From the NCBI GenBank assembly GCA_030268105.1, contig BSDZ01000079.1:5230001-5294000 (forward strand): 64,000 bases of DNA. Reading direction: 5' to 3'. Positions 1 to 10,762 of this stretch are shown here, piece after piece. Source of the stretch: Volvox africanus. Its lineage: Eukaryota > Chlorophyta > Chlorophyceae > Chlamydomonadales > Volvocaceae. Both the position numbers and the translations under genes were made by a program. Below the pieces are notes generated by a model. The model was not told where the DNA came from, searched no databases, and saw only the letters and a program-made list of their open reading frames with translations. The stretch's first letter is position 1. Each line of letters begins with the position of its first letter.

Positions 1-723
1 GGCTATGCTATGCCCTGGTGTCTTGTCGGTCAGCGAAATATTGAGCCTAGGAACGGGAATCGACAACCTCATCACCTCAGGGATATCATCATGCCCTCGA
101 GCTTGAGGTAATGGCAGAACCCTTGGTCCAGCAGTGTTGTCCATATTCGTGTTCACTGCTGAATGCGGCACAATTAAGTGAGCAGGGGTCTGGAGGAAAA
201 GGGGCTCTTGAGTGGCTCGCGCGCCAACAGTCTCAAGACCTCTATCCGGCGCTCTAGCAGCTACAACGAAATCGGGTTGGCTAGCTAGGCTAGTGTGCGG
301 CGTATCGTCGTGTTCCGCGGACATGGAGCACGAAACGATACCCTAGTTTTGCGTAATAGAAGCCGACTTCTATCGCAAAGGCAAGAGTACAAAGCGATTC
401 GGTGAGCCTACCGACAGTACTCTTGAGAAGATTCAGTAAACTCAGCAAGTACTTGCCCAGCTGAGTCCTGATCTCCGTAGTTTGGGCAATGAGAGTCGCC
501 AACTGGTCCGGACGAACGCCGGTCTCAGTCGCCGCGGCAAGCAATGCCGGTGCACTGAGATTACCTGCGACTCAGAGCGTACACTTACACAACAAGTGCA
601 GCAATCTAAGCAAAAGCAATTAAACAATTACAAACCGGAAGCGGCGGCGTCCAAAACGGCGTGGCCTAAGTCTTCGGGAAAAGTATCTAGCGGTCCTCGT
701 GGTTCGTCGCTGGAACTCGCCAT
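1..723 (-). pseudogene. Degenerate gag-like leader of the inverted Ty3 half
   Basis: Reading leftward from the inverted LTR and its primer-binding site, an ATG at 721-723 opens a 31-codon frame that starts MASSSDEPRG and stops at 628-630. A second open stretch (about 290-544) encodes a helical segment containing TEIRTQLGKYLLSLL and resembles a coiled gag N-terminus. Further open pieces continue to position 1. The position between PBS and pol is where gag belongs in a Ty3 element. The frame is broken and no zinc knuckle is visible before the window ends. The gag assignment is inferred from position rather than from a diagnostic motif. Confidence 0.45.
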
Positions 724-772
724 AGAAAGAACCTACTTCCGATTAGACCAAGAGAGACAGTTAGGCAACGAA

Positions 773-787
773 CCTGTCTCGATACCA
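773..787 (-). promoter_or_regulatory. Putative tRNA primer-binding site of the inverted Ty3 half
   Basis: Three bases past the ACAACA end of the inverted LTR the minus strand reads TGGTATCGAGACAGG. Starting with TGG just after the 5' LTR is the hallmark of a PBS complementary to a tRNA 3'-CCA end. The first seven bases match the PBS used with initiator-Met tRNA in many plant elements; the rest differs, so the primer tRNA is undetermined. Confidence 0.5.
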
Positions 788-790
788 AAT

Positions 791-1614
791 TGTTGTACCT
801 CTCGTTCGCGTTTGCTCATGAGTATCTGCACGTCTGGAGACTATCGACACCGATGCGCGAGCACTTGCAAGTACAGCAAGGCAAGCGAGAGCAAACAGAG
901 ACAGCGGAAGACTTCAAGACGAAGAGAGATATAACTTACGGTCTTACAGATCGGAATGATGCAATGGACGAAATCGCCGTCAGCGCCGGAAGCAAGCAAT
1001 CATCACGCGGCGGTGATTAGCGAAGTTCAGGCTTAGCTCGGGCTAAGTAGAATAGTGTATAGAAATAGTAATATAGAACACACGAGTGTTCTCCGGTATC
1101 GAATGTCTTGTCTAGCTTAGCCGTCCTCGCATCTGTTATACTCGCAGCATCGCAATGCCGTACGATTCACATCAGGAGGCCGATCCTAGATGTGACAACC
1201 CTACTGCGTCTAGGCGATGTCTACGCATAACAACGTATAAGCCTTTCCGGCATTCGCATGATGCAAGGGTCCGGATAACGATATCCGGTTGCAGGGCATG
1301 CATCGCGACGAGTGCGGCGCTCTCAACGTGTGCTGTAATGAAGTAATATTATATCAGATAATATTACTTATCGTTTCGTAGCACGAGCATAATGCGCACT
1401 TCAATGATTCGGTCATTCATGCATGCTAGGCGGATTTGCCATGATGCGATGTCGCGATGGATAATGACAACATGCCAGATGCATATATAAATGTATGCGA
1501 ATACATTTATATCATACAGATTCATTCATATGTAATGCGTTCATCACAAAAGCACTTCGCCTCGTAGGATCGCGTCGACCTACGCGTCGGCGGGAAATGA
1601 ACCGTAGCACAACA
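791..1614 (-). repeat. Ty3/gypsy LTR, inverted copy (5' LTR of the gag half)
   Basis: This 824-bp LTR lies in reverse orientation: on the minus strand it begins TGTTGTGCTACGG and ends GGTACAACA. It is nearly identical, and equal in length, to the reverse complement of 4845-5668. It contains nested palindromes, including an AT-rich one around 1344-1372 (TAATATTATATCAGATAATATTA) and one around 1484-1512 around a GCGA centre. The first 40 codons of the large pol frame are antisense to this LTR and are not part of the original polyprotein. Confidence 0.88.
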
Positions 1615-4600
1615 ATGGAGACCGCAACCCTGCATATGTGCAAGGGTACTCTGTCGATTAAGGTACCTTTCCTGTCGTTCGAACATGTCACACCAAAGGA
1701 GGGCGAAACTGAGGCGGTGCCTATGGTTAATTTCGCTGTGACCGCAATGGCCGCGCGAATCGAACCAGAGCTAGTCGGGCGTAAGGAGGCCGTCCGTTTG
1801 TTACGGAAGGGTGCCCACGGACTGCTTTTAAGGCCGCGGGTGAGCTGTTGTGTCACCACCGCGCAGATTTCTGCGGATCCTGAGGTTGAGGCCCTACTGT
1901 CGCAGTATGAGGACGTCTTTAAAGATATCCCTGGCCTACCACCTATGCGTCCTGTTGATCACACAATCCCTCTCATGCCTGGAGCGCAGCCTACGGCCCG
2001 GCCAATGTACAGGTTGAGTCCATTGGAGCTGGACGAGGTGAAGCGCCAGGTGACGGATTTGCTCGCGAAGGGTATGATACGCCCCAGCACATCCCCGTAT
2101 TCTGCACCGATTTTGTTTGTCGGTAAGAAGGATGGGACCTTGCGCATGTGCATCGATTACCGGGGGTTAAATGCGAATACGGTGAAAAATCGCTACCCTT
2201 TGCCACGCGTTGACGACCTGTTGGATAAGCTGAAGGGCTCGTCTTATTTTTCCTCAATTGACTTACAACAGGGCTACAATCAGATTCGCATCGCTGCCTC
2301 TGATATCCCGAAAACCGCTTTTCGGACGCCCTTCGGTCACTTTGAGTATACGGTCCTATCATTTGGTTTGACTAATGCCCCTGCGACGTTCCAGGCGGTT
2401 ATGGACCGAATGTTTAGGCCGTTTATCGACAGGTTCGTTGTTTGCTACCTGGATGACATCTTGGTATATTCTAAGACGCGCGAGGAGCACTTGGAGCATC
2501 TTCGGCTCGTGCTCGACGTTATGAGGCGGGAGCAATTGTTTGCTAAACGCGCCAAATGCTTTTGGGCGCAGCCTCAGGTGGAATATTTGGGTCACATTGT
2601 GTCGGCCACCGGTGTGAAGATGGACCCGCGGAAGGTCGCCGTGGTTCGCGATTGGCCCGCGCCTCAGAACCTCACGGAGCTGCGTAAGTTCCTTGGCTTG
2701 ACCAATTATTTCCGAAAGTTCATTGAAAAATATTCCATCATTGCGGCCCCGCTTACTAACTTAACTCGCAAAGGCGTTTTCGTTTCGCTCGAGTCGTGGA
2801 CGTCGCAATGCCAGCGGGCATTCGAAGAGCTCAAACGAATCGTTACCGAAGATGTCACCCTTGCATTCCCTGATTACTCGTTGCCATTTCGTGTTGAGGT
2901 AGTGTCTGATGCCTCAATATTTGGAAGCGGCGCTGTATTGTTACAGGAAGGGCGACCGATCGCCTTCACGAGTAAGAAGTTTTCTGGTGCGGAGATTCGC
3001 TACACCACCGGGGAACAGGAGCTTCTGGCCGTGCTGCATGCTTTAAAGGAATGGCGCTGTTACCTCGAGGGACGCCCGTTTACTTTAAAGACTGACCATA
3101 AGCCCCTAACGTTTTTGCAAAGCGTTCCGACGTTGAACCGCCGTCAAGCTAGGTGGATGGAATATCTAGCTAGGTTCAACTGCACCTGGGAGTATATTTC
3201 TGGTAAATTGAATATTGCCGATGCTCTCAGTCGACATCCGTCGCTACACGCTGCAATTTTGGCAGCGCCCGTCGTGCGGCCGCGTAGCGAGGAGGTTCCG
3301 ATCGCGACGGACCTCGCGGAGCGGTTGAAGGCTGCCTACAGCGCAGACGCCTGGTTCGCGGACCCGGCTAATGTAGAAAACCTTCGCAAGCAGAATGGCC
3401 TTTGGCTACGGACGGAGGGTGCAGCTACACAAATCGTCGTTCCGAACGACGACGCGCTACGCTACGACATCCTTGCGCGGTTCCACGAGGACCCGTTAGC
3501 AGGACACCCTGGTAGCAAGCGATTGATCGACTTGGTGCAACGTTCCTTTTGGTGGCCTCGTTTGGCTAAGGATGCGGCGAACTTCGTCCAGACATGCAGT
3601 CTGTGCCAGCGCAATAAGGCTTTGTCCGGTAAGGGCCATGGGTTGTTGCAACCGTTGCCTGTCCCGGATGCGCCTTGGGAAAGTGTTTCCATGGACTTCG
3701 TAGTCGCGCTGCCCAAAACTGAGGGGGGATACGATGCGGTGTTTGTAATGGTCGATCGTCTGACTAAGATGGTTCACCTAGCACCATGCACATCATCCTG
3801 CACGGCTGAGCAAACCGCACGTTTGTTTTTCGATAATATGGTTCGGTTACACGGGATTCCCAAAAATGTGATCTCGGACCGCGGTGGACAGTTCACGTCT
3901 AAGTTTTGGGAAGCGCTCTGCAAACTAGTTGGCATGCGCGTCAACCTGAGCACGGCGTATCACCCGCAGACTGATGGTCAAACCGAACGCACAAACCGCA
4001 CGTTGGGTGATATGTTGCGCAATTATGCTGGTCGCACACCACTTGTTTGGGATACATATTTGACTGCGGCAGAATTCGCGCTTAACAATGCTGTTAACCG
4101 CTCTACAGGCAAAAGTCCGTTCTTTCTTAACTACGGGTTTCATCCCGCGCTACCCGTGTGGCGTGAGTTGGAAGTGAACGTGCCTGCTGCTAAACTTTTT
4201 GCCAAGTCGTTTATGTCCCGAATCACAGACGCGAAGTCGTGTTTGGACGCGGCGCAGCAACGAACGACGGAATACTACAACAAATCCAAGCAGGATGTGA
4301 CGTTTTCGGAGGGGCAACTCGTGTTGCTAAGCACCAAGAACTTGCGTTCCTTGGCCGACGGATCCCGAAAACTCTTACCCCGCTGGATTGGTCCGTACCC
4401 TGTCGTGCGCATGGTTGGGAATGTGGCTGTGCAGCTTGCATTGCCCGCTGATATGACCATTCACCCCACGTTTCACGTATCGCTTGTTCGTCCGTATCGT
4501 AATACGGAACCCGTCCCTGAGCCTGCTAACGCCCCCGCAGCGATCGAACCAGTTCCCGAGACCTGGATCGCTGGTAAACAGAAGTTTTACGATGTGGAGC

Positions 4601-4785
4601 GGGTGTTAGATTATCGCGCGCGTCGTGTGGGCCGACACCGACGTAAGCGAACAGTACACGAGTACTTGGTTAAGTGGACAGGGTATACCGACGAGCACAA
4701 CTCATGGGAACCGGCACGCAACTTCTCACAGGACATGAAACCCCTGCTCGAAGAAGCCCGCAAACGTGCCACGCAAACCCAATGA
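1495..4785 (+). CDS. Ty3/gypsy pol: RT, RNase H, integrase, chromodomain (gag and most of PR missing)
   Basis: The open frame is 1096 codons with no internal stop. Residues 1-40 come from the inverted LTR. Genuine pol starts near residue 41 in the linker between protease and RT. Reverse transcriptase follows, with the CIDYRGLN block and a YLDD active site near residues 317-320. RNase H has SDAS near 470 and TDHKPL near 535. Integrase has a zinc region (H-H-C-C, about 662-705) and a DDE core: D in SMDF, D in SDRGGQF, E in TDGQTER. The C-terminus is a chromodomain (about 1032-1080, YLVKWTGY and NSWEP), which places it with the chromoviruses. Intact catalytic residues suggest recent activity, but without gag or PR and with inverted LTRs this copy cannot be autonomous. 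The annotated ATG is probably not a real start. Confidence 0.92.
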   Translation: MRIHLYHTDSFICNAFITKALRLVGSRRPTRRREMNRSTTMETATLHMCKGTLSIKVPFLSFEHVTPKEGETEAVPMVNFAVTAMAARIEPELVGRKEAVRLLRKGAHGLLLRPRVSCCVTTAQISADPEVEALLSQYEDVFKDIPGLPPMRPVDHTIPLMPGAQPTARPMYRLSPLELDEVKRQVTDLLAKGMIRPSTSPYSAPILFVGKKDGTLRMCIDYRGLNANTVKNRYPLPRVDDLLDKLKGSSYFSSIDLQQGYNQIRIAASDIPKTAFRTPFGHFEYTVLSFGLTNAPATFQAVMDRMFRPFIDRFVVCYLDDILVYSKTREEHLEHLRLVLDVMRREQLFAKRAKCFWAQPQVEYLGHIVSATGVKMDPRKVAVVRDWPAPQNLTELRKFLGLTNYFRKFIEKYSIIAAPLTNLTRKGVFVSLESWTSQCQRAFEELKRIVTEDVTLAFPDYSLPFRVEVVSDASIFGSGAVLLQEGRPIAFTSKKFSGAEIRYTTGEQELLAVLHALKEWRCYLEGRPFTLKTDHKPLTFLQSVPTLNRRQARWMEYLARFNCTWEYISGKLNIADALSRHPSLHAAILAAPVVRPRSEEVPIATDLAERLKAAYSADAWFADPANVENLRKQNGLWLRTEGAATQIVVPNDDALRYDILARFHEDPLAGHPGSKRLIDLVQRSFWWPRLAKDAANFVQTCSLCQRNKALSGKGHGLLQPLPVPDAPWESVSMDFVVALPKTEGGYDAVFVMVDRLTKMVHLAPCTSSCTAEQTARLFFDNMVRLHGIPKNVISDRGGQFTSKFWEALCKLVGMRVNLSTAYHPQTDGQTERTNRTLGDMLRNYAGRTPLVWDTYLTAAEFALNNAVNRSTGKSPFFLNYGFHPALPVWRELEVNVPAAKLFAKSFMSRITDAKSCLDAAQQRTTEYYNKSKQDVTFSEGQLVLLSTKNLRSLADGSRKLLPRWIGPYPVVRMVGNVAVQLALPADMTIHPTFHVSLVRPYRNTEPVPEPANAPAAIEPVPETWIAGKQKFYDVERVLDYRARRVGRHRRKRTVHEYLVKWTGYTDEHNSWEPARNFSQDMKPLLEEARKRATQTQ

Positions 4786-4829
4786 CCCCTGCAGTCGATG
4801 CTGTATGATGCAGCGAGGACGCTGCATAC

Positions 4830-4840
4830 GGGAGGGGGGA
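4830..4840 (+). promoter_or_regulatory. Polypurine tract of the Ty3 element
   Basis: GGGAGGGGGGA lies four bases before the TGTTGT start of the right LTR, the expected site for plus-strand DNA priming. It shows that the right LTR is in its native place relative to pol. Confidence 0.75.
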
Positions 4841-4844
4841 TAAT

Positions 4845-5668
4845 TGTTGTGCTACGGTTCATTTCCCGCCGACGCGTAGGTCGACGCGATCCTACGAGGC
4901 GAAATGCTTTTGTGATGAACGCATTGCATATGAATGAATCTGCATGATATAAATGTATTCGCATACATTTATATATGCATCTGGCATGTTGTCATTATCC
5001 ATCGCGACATCGCATCATGGCAAATCCGCCTAGCATGCATGAATGACCGAATCATTGAAGTGCGCATTATGCTCGTGCTACGAAACGATAAGTAATATTA
5101 TCTGATATAATATTACTTCATTACAGCACACGTTGAGAGCGCCGCACTCGTCGCGATGCATGCCCTGCAACCGGATATCGTTATCCGGACCCTTGCATCA
5201 TGCGAATGCCGGAAAGGCTTATACGTTGTTATGCGTAGACATCGCCTAGACGCAGTAGGGTTGTCACATCTAGGATCGGCCTCCTAATGTGAATCGTACG
5301 GCACTGCGATGCTGCGAGTATAACAGATGCGAGGACGGCTAAGCTAGACAAGACATTCGATACCAGAGAACACTGGTGTGTTCTACATTACTATTTCTAT
5401 ACGATACTCTACTTAGCCCGAGCTAAGCCTGAACTTCGCTAATCACCGCCGCGTGATGATTGCTTGCTTCCGGCGCTGACGGCGATTTCGTCCATTGCAT
5501 CGTTCTGATCCGTAAGACTGTAAGTTATATCTCTCTTCGTCTTGAAGTCTTCCGCTGTCTCTGTTTGCTCTCGCTTGCCTTGCTGTACCTGCAAGTGCTC
5601 GCGCATCGGTGTCGAAAGTCTCCAGACGTGCAGATACTTATGAGCAAACGCGAACGAGAGGTACAACA
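4845..5668 (+). repeat. Ty3/gypsy 3' LTR
   Basis: This 824-bp LTR starts TGTTGTGCTACGG directly after the polypurine tract and ends GGTACAACA. It is near-identical to the reverse complement of 791-1614, with a few substitutions visible, so the insertion is fairly young. The flank after it (TTAGC) does not match the flank of the left LTR (CAAAT). Confidence 0.9.
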
Positions 5669-5928
5669 TTAGCTACAACGACAGTAATGCAGGCTTGCGC
5701 GTAGCTACACGAGTTTGCGAGACATGTATTACATCGAAATCAAAAACTCCCAATTCAGGGAGGTATCTTGGAAATAAAACTTGAGTCCGGGCCGCTGGAA
5801 AGCTTTGCTCTGCCTCGTTAATCACCCTTTATCTGTTATCAGGAATGTATACGGGTACTTCTACCGAGTACCTGTGAAACATTATTCTTTACATCGCCTT
5901 GGTTCGACAATGTACAGAGAACGGTAGG
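5669..5928. other. Spacer between LTR copies, no gene seen
   Basis: About 260 bases with no convincing coding potential and no recognisable repeat. Confidence 0.6.
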
Positions 5929-6652
5929 TGCAAATGTATTTGCATACATTTATATATGTTTGGCATGTTACCATTATACATCGCGACATATCCCATCGCA
6001 TCATGGCTGATCCGCCTAACATGCATGAAATCCCGAATAATTGAAGCGCGCATTATGCTCATGCTATGGAGCGATAAGTAATATTATTTGATATAATATT
6101 ACATCTTTATGGCACACGTCGGGAACTCCGCACTCGTCGCGATACATGCCTTGCAACCGAATATCATTATTCGGACCCTTGCATCATGCAAATGCCGGTT
6201 GGGTTGTCACACTTAGGAACATCGCCTATACGCAGTAGGGTTGTCACACTTAGGATCAGCCTCCTAGTGTGAATTGTACGGTGTAGCGATGCTGCGAGTA
6301 TAACAGATGCGAGGACGGCTAAGTAAAGCAAGACAATTTGACACCGGAGAACACTTCTGTGTTCAATATCATTATTGCTAACCGCTTTCATACTTAGCCC
6401 GAGCTAAGCCTGAACTTCGCTTGCCACCGCCGCGTGATGATTATTGCTTGCTTCCGGCGCTGACGGTGATTACATCCATTGCATCGCTTCGGCCTGTATT
6501 ATTGTAAGTTATATCTCTTCTTGTCTTGAAGTCTTCCACTGTCTCTGTTTGCTCTCGATTGCCTTGCTGTACTTGCAAGTGCTTGCACATGGGTATCAAA
6601 AGTCTTCAGACGCGCAGATATCTATGAGCAAACCCGAAGAAGAGGTACAACA
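5929..6652 (+). repeat. Third, diverged and 5'-truncated copy of the Ty3 LTR
   Basis: This stretch aligns with the right LTR in the same orientation, from its internal palindrome to its GGTACAACA end. It is clearly more diverged and lacks the first hundred or so bases, including TGTTGTGCTACGG. It is a decayed solo LTR, or the edge of an older insertion of the same family, so the family was active here more than once. Confidence 0.8.
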
Positions 6653-6751
6653 AATTGCCCCATTCCCGTGCCCTGTGTACTAAATCGATAGCATTTTCAA
6701 TCAATGAATCAAAATTTACTTATCATTTTGTGAAAGCCTCCCGACCTGAAA

Positions 6752-7290
6752 CTACCCAAAGAGAGAAGCATAAAAGTTTGTAGGAGATCTATGCTTATTA
6801 GGTCTGACGTTAAAATGCTCCTTAATATATCCAAATATAGTCTCTATAATAAATCGCCTTCGCAAGAAGAGTTTGTCTAACATCGGCATTAAATAATTCT
6901 TCATATTACATTACCAGTAATACCAGTAATAAGTATCAGCCCTTTAGAATACAGCCTAGAAAATAAGCTTTTAGAGATGTAGCCTTTATCGGCATAGCAT
7001 TTACCTTTAATATTAGCCTTAGCAATCATCGCTTCAAAAGCTATACGATCATCTTTATTTCCTTCAGTAATTTTGATTGCTATAATCTGGCTCTGATCAT
7101 TTATAATCATATGGAGTTTAAAGCCATAGAACCAGTCAATAGAGCTATGCCCTCTTTCTGCTAAACCTGCAAATGTTTTGTTACTTGATATCCTGATATT
7201 CTTGCATACTGCAAAATGTGTAGAGTCTACGTAATATATGTCACTCTTCTTACCAGAGAGATAGTGCATTATAAAAAATAGATCAACAAA
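6752..7290 (-). pseudogene. IS982-family transposase remnant, bacterial, frameshifted and truncated
   Basis: The minus-strand frame 6901-7269 encodes the core of an IS4-type DDE transposase of the IS982 group: YYVDSTHFAVCKNIRI (first catalytic D), WFYGFKLHMIIND, ITEGNKDD (second D region) and CYADKGYISK (DKGY). After a one-base frame change near 6900 the C-terminus continues as NMKNYLMPMLDKLFLRRRF and FIIETIFGYIKEHF, including the late catalytic Glu, and stops at 6752-6754. The N-terminal half is absent upstream of about 7290. Base composition is much more AT-rich than the neighbouring algal exons. IS982 elements are common in Rickettsiales and other bacteria. The source could be an endosymbiont insertion into the nuclear genome, or an assembly chimera. 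The remnant is not functional. Confidence 0.8.
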
Positions 7291-7970
7291 TAGATTCTAT
7301 AAATCAAATTAAATTAACAAATAAAATAGTAGAAGAATTATTATCAAAAGCAAATCCACAAGAGCTGTGGTTGACAGGTATTGTTGATGCATATCCTCTG
7401 TAGCAGGGGGGTGCACCAGGGTAAAGGACGTATAACACAACAGGGACAAGTCACAAATGGTTATCGTCGCCTCTTGTAATGTTTGGGTAGACAAACATAC
7501 TGCATAAGTGGTGCGTTCATTTAAAGGGCATTATGACGCCAGGCTTTTCATGAAGTCAGGACTACATTCACAATCCTCCGAAGAATGGTAACCTGCTAAG
7601 CCATGCGCATGCCAAAATGTATTGGGCGAAGTCGCTGATCAGCCATGGACTCGAATCAGATCAGTTAATAAGCCGGTGAATTGGTGTCGCTATTGGACAT
7701 CACCCTGCTGTGCACCATCACTTATCATGGCGAGGACGTCCCTACCGTCGCTGCCGTTGGGAGGCTACTGCGGTAGAATGACAATACCCGTCCGTTTAAC
7801 TCTTGAGCTTCCGCAGACTTGGCTTGCAACATTCATGCGGCCGCATATAGTTATTCTAGTTACTCCAGTAAACCAGGTGCATTAAACAACCAAGCATATA
7901 CAACGGTGTCTGTGACCATGAACCCCACTAGCCAAGCCTATTGTTGCGCAGTGCCATCCCAGCACGTTAT

Positions 7971-8616
7971 CTACGCACCCGCAATGAAGAAGTCACCCGC
8001 AGGTTGAAGCTCCACCGTCACCTTCTTACTTTCAGACGTCAGGCTAGCAATACGGTAACTACCAATGGGATGGAGCCGTGCCCGCTTTAAGCTGGTCATT
8101 CAGTGCGACAATACGCGCTGCCGCGGCCTGCTGCTGCTCTTCGTCATGGAAGTAAATGCCGGTCCGGTACTGCTTGCCATCATGGAAGTTACAAACGGTT
8201 GGATCCACCACCTCGAAGAGCGTGTCAAGCAGTTGATCGTAGGTGCACTCGTTGGGGTCATATATGCACTGCACGGCTTCCGCATGCCCTGTGTGGCCAT
8301 CGGCGACTGATAAATAATTAGGAGCGGGATCTGAGCCGCCCGTGTAACCTGCGGATGTTGTGATCACGCCTGGCACGCGCTGGTAGCCTAGTTCGAGGCA
8401 CCAGAAGCATGCACCTGCAAAGCGGTTTCAGGCAGATTGGCGACGATCAATTAATCTTCTTATGAGTCTATCCATATAAATGGGACAGCGGAACGTGAGA
8501 TGTGCGATAACCATGTGTGTGGCGAAGATTAATGTCACGTTACCGGAGAACGTCGCGAGCTTAAGTCCCGGTGGGGCTTCTTCTGGAGCAAGCCTGCAAG
8601 GTTCGTCTTCACCCAT
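7971..8616 (-). CDS. MSRA: Peptide methionine sulfoxide reductase A
   Basis: MsrA reduces methionine-S-sulfoxide in proteins using a catalytic cysteine. Exon 1 (8544-8616) begins at an ATG and ends KLATFSG. Exon 2 starts at 8414 after a TTGCAG acceptor and, with matching phase, restores the active-site segment SGACFWCLELGY. The usual GCFW is ACFW here, followed by a second Cys. Family blocks follow: SAGYTGG, GHTGHAEAVQ, the DPT block of VVDPT, and QYRTGIYFHDEEQQ. The frame reaches a stop at 8059, but a +1 shift near 8075 continues with ESKKVTVELQPAG and ends in front of a GT donor or a TAG at 7971. The usual C-terminal EDYHQ block was not found. The gene is therefore either spliced differently at the 3' end, frameshifted, or 3'-truncated beside the bacterial insertion. 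Confidence 0.8.
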
Positions 8617-10507
8617 ATTTATCCAAACCGAATAAGCCTATTGCTTGGAGCTTTGGACTCCTCGATAAAGTTCTCCGACGACAGGTCTGGATCCTCAAGG
8701 ACAAAATCGATATGTTAATTCATGTAAATGACACGCTGAAATTGGGCATATCTGATGCTAGTCGAGTTACTTGCCATGTTTTTGATGCTGTACGAACTCC
8801 GTGGTGAGCATGAGAACAGGTATATCTGCGGTATAAGAAAAACTCTTTGCCGTATTAAATGCTCTGTTTCATGCAGATCGCGTATGCATAGATCTTAACC
8901 TTGAATTCTTCCCTGTGCTTTTTTGATGCCTTGAGGGTTTTAACAAGGGTTTGCAATATGTTGTTCTCTTATCCCTCATGCGCCAGTGATCAAGCCTTTA
9001 TCCTGCTGGCATATGCAAGGTAACTGGAAGTGCCTAGTTGAAAGCCCACGAAGTTGCACGGAGCTGACAGCCGAAACGGACGGAACGACTTTTAGAAGTT
9101 GTAACCCAGAAACGAGCTTGCACGGATGAGCGTGCACCCCTGCGACGCATCGTTACATGCACAGTTAAAGGTGAAGCTTTACCACAATCGGTTCCCCAGC
9201 TGAGACGTGCTGCGGGGCAGCACGGGGAGGCACGGGGACGGGGCGTATGGAACCTCTAATGCATACATACTCACTCAAAAAGCTGTTCTTCAGAAAAGGA
9301 AGACGATTCCTAGCACCGTGCTCTGCAGGTCTGACTGCACCTGTGCTAAGGTGCTGACCCCTGCGCCTGTCTGTCATCAGTCCGGGAAAATCTGTGGTAA
9401 TGCCAATGCAGGGCAGATTTGCAACATCAGGGAACAGAGGGACGTGTTTTATGGTGGCTGACAGGGTCGCTACTTGAGGTGGATGCGCGAAACGTTCCAA
9501 ATGCTTTCAAGCCTCAAGCACAGTCCGTGGAGGCTCGGCAATTTGCTTGGTCCATTGAACGCCACAGCAGAGTTGCGCAATCAGACTGGCATGCACTTCC
9601 TCACCGCCACAGACCTGCTGCAGGAACACAGCCGTCCACAGATCGTTAGCACCTGGCCATCCGCAAAGTATCCTGCCCCAACAATCTCAAGTCAGAATCC
9701 TAACACCTACAAAAAATGCCGCAACGGCCAAAGCCATCTTTGGGCGGCAGATGAGCCCTCAGCAAAACGTGTATGAAGGATTTTTCACCGTATCACCAGC
9801 ATCCACGACGTCCTCCTGGTCCTCTCCGGAAAGAGCTGCAAGACCGCCGCCACCTACTCGTGTCTCCATTGAGCAATACGCCACCAGAGTGCCGCCACAA
9901 CGCAGTTACACGCCTGATACCTGAGCGGCTTCGAGCGGGCGCTTCTCCGGCGCAGAATCCGGCGACGGCCACATTAAATTCAAGGTCATAGCTCCGCCTG
10001 CCGTATATCCTTCCGGCAGACATGAAGAGCGCAATTATGTGGACACCACATCAGGCCGTCTCACGCGCCTAGATGCTCGGCCTGCTCAATCTGCAGGTAC
10101 ACGCCCTCCGATATGAGAGGAATTTCGCAGTACCAGCCCCCGTGCAGCAAGCAACGTGAGCGGCGCGCCAGAAGTGCGGCGTGTGAGAAATTCGGCATAA
10201 ATGAAAATAATTAGTATGTGTATGGTTTTCCCTAGGCATCGGGGAAGGGCTAGCAGGGCGACCGACACCGTCGACACCGCGCACGATGCAACCACTGAGG
10301 GTATGGCACGATAGAAGACGCGAACCCTAAGGTCCTGGTCGATCCGGCCCTTTGCTTCACCAAGTATGAGCAGGGGCTAATTTCCCACATGATCCGAACC
10401 TTCCCGAGGGTCACCCATCCCACGAAGCCCACTCGAGAGAACCCAGCTACCAGATCACATTCCTCTACATCCAGTCGCCTTCCCTTTCTCTGTCAGGTTA
10501 TACTCAC
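8617..10507. other. Intergenic or unresolved coding region
   Basis: No recognisable gene. Open stretches at 9165-9500 (minus) and 9474-9776 (plus) have no motif I can name and may be exons or chance frames. Parts could belong to the minus-strand membrane-protein gene whose exon lies at 10508-10762. Confidence 0.4.
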
Positions 10508-10762
10508 AGCACAAGCAGTACAAGACCAGCAGGAAGATAAACCAGAACATAAGCGCGTAGAAAAGGTCCGACCACGGGGTCCATAGCACACCAGTTGGGA
10601 GGTTTTCCTCCGTCACGATTAGAATCATGGCCACGATGTCCAGCATTACACCCTCCGGGTTGTCACACAACGAGGCGAGCCTTTTCGTGTTTGTCTCCTC
10701 AACTATGGTGCAAGGAGCATCGTAAGGCATCCATCTAGCGTATCGCGTGAACGTTGAGTGGT
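10508..10762 (-). CDS. Exon with two membrane segments, possible pentameric ligand-gated ion channel
   Basis: A 255-base exon is framed by a CTTCAG acceptor and a GTGAGT donor. It encodes TKRLASLCDNPEGV, a first hydrophobic helix (MLDIVAMILIV), the linker TEENLPTG, and a second long hydrophobic helix (DLFYALMFWFIFLLVLYCLC). The spacing of an Arg before a pore-like helix, then ENLP, then a helix entered through an Asp, resembles the M2-M3 region of prokaryotic and algal pentameric ligand-gated channels. An upstream open stretch (about 10790-10915) also carries a hydrophobic helix. No extracellular domain or M4 was identified, so the family call is tentative. A protein with two membrane helices is the safe statement. 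Confidence 0.4.

Larger units (their letters stand above)
1..5668 (+). mobile_element. Rearranged Ty3/gypsy chromovirus with LTRs in inverted orientation
   Basis: The two ends of the pol-bearing core carry 824-bp repeats (791-1614 and 4845-5668). Each begins TGTTGT and ends ACAACA, the usual form of LTR termini, but they lie in opposite orientation. The right copy is a normal 3' LTR preceded by a polypurine tract. The left copy is reverse-complemented, followed leftward by a primer-binding-site-like sequence and a gag-like leader that runs off the window. Pol (RT, RNase H, integrase, chromodomain) lacks gag and most of the protease and abuts the inverted LTR exactly at its terminus. The layout fits inversion of the 5' half of one element, for example by self-integration. 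Two elements inserted head-to-head is the alternative. The outer 5-bp flanks do not match, so no target-site duplication is seen. Confidence 0.85.

Noticed and set aside
1..5668. DIRS-type or TIR DNA transposon because of the terminal inverted repeats
   Set aside because: Integrase is a normal HHCC-DDE type with a chromodomain and no tyrosine recombinase is present. The repeats have LTR termini and a PPT adjoins the right one, so inverted LTRs explain the structure better.
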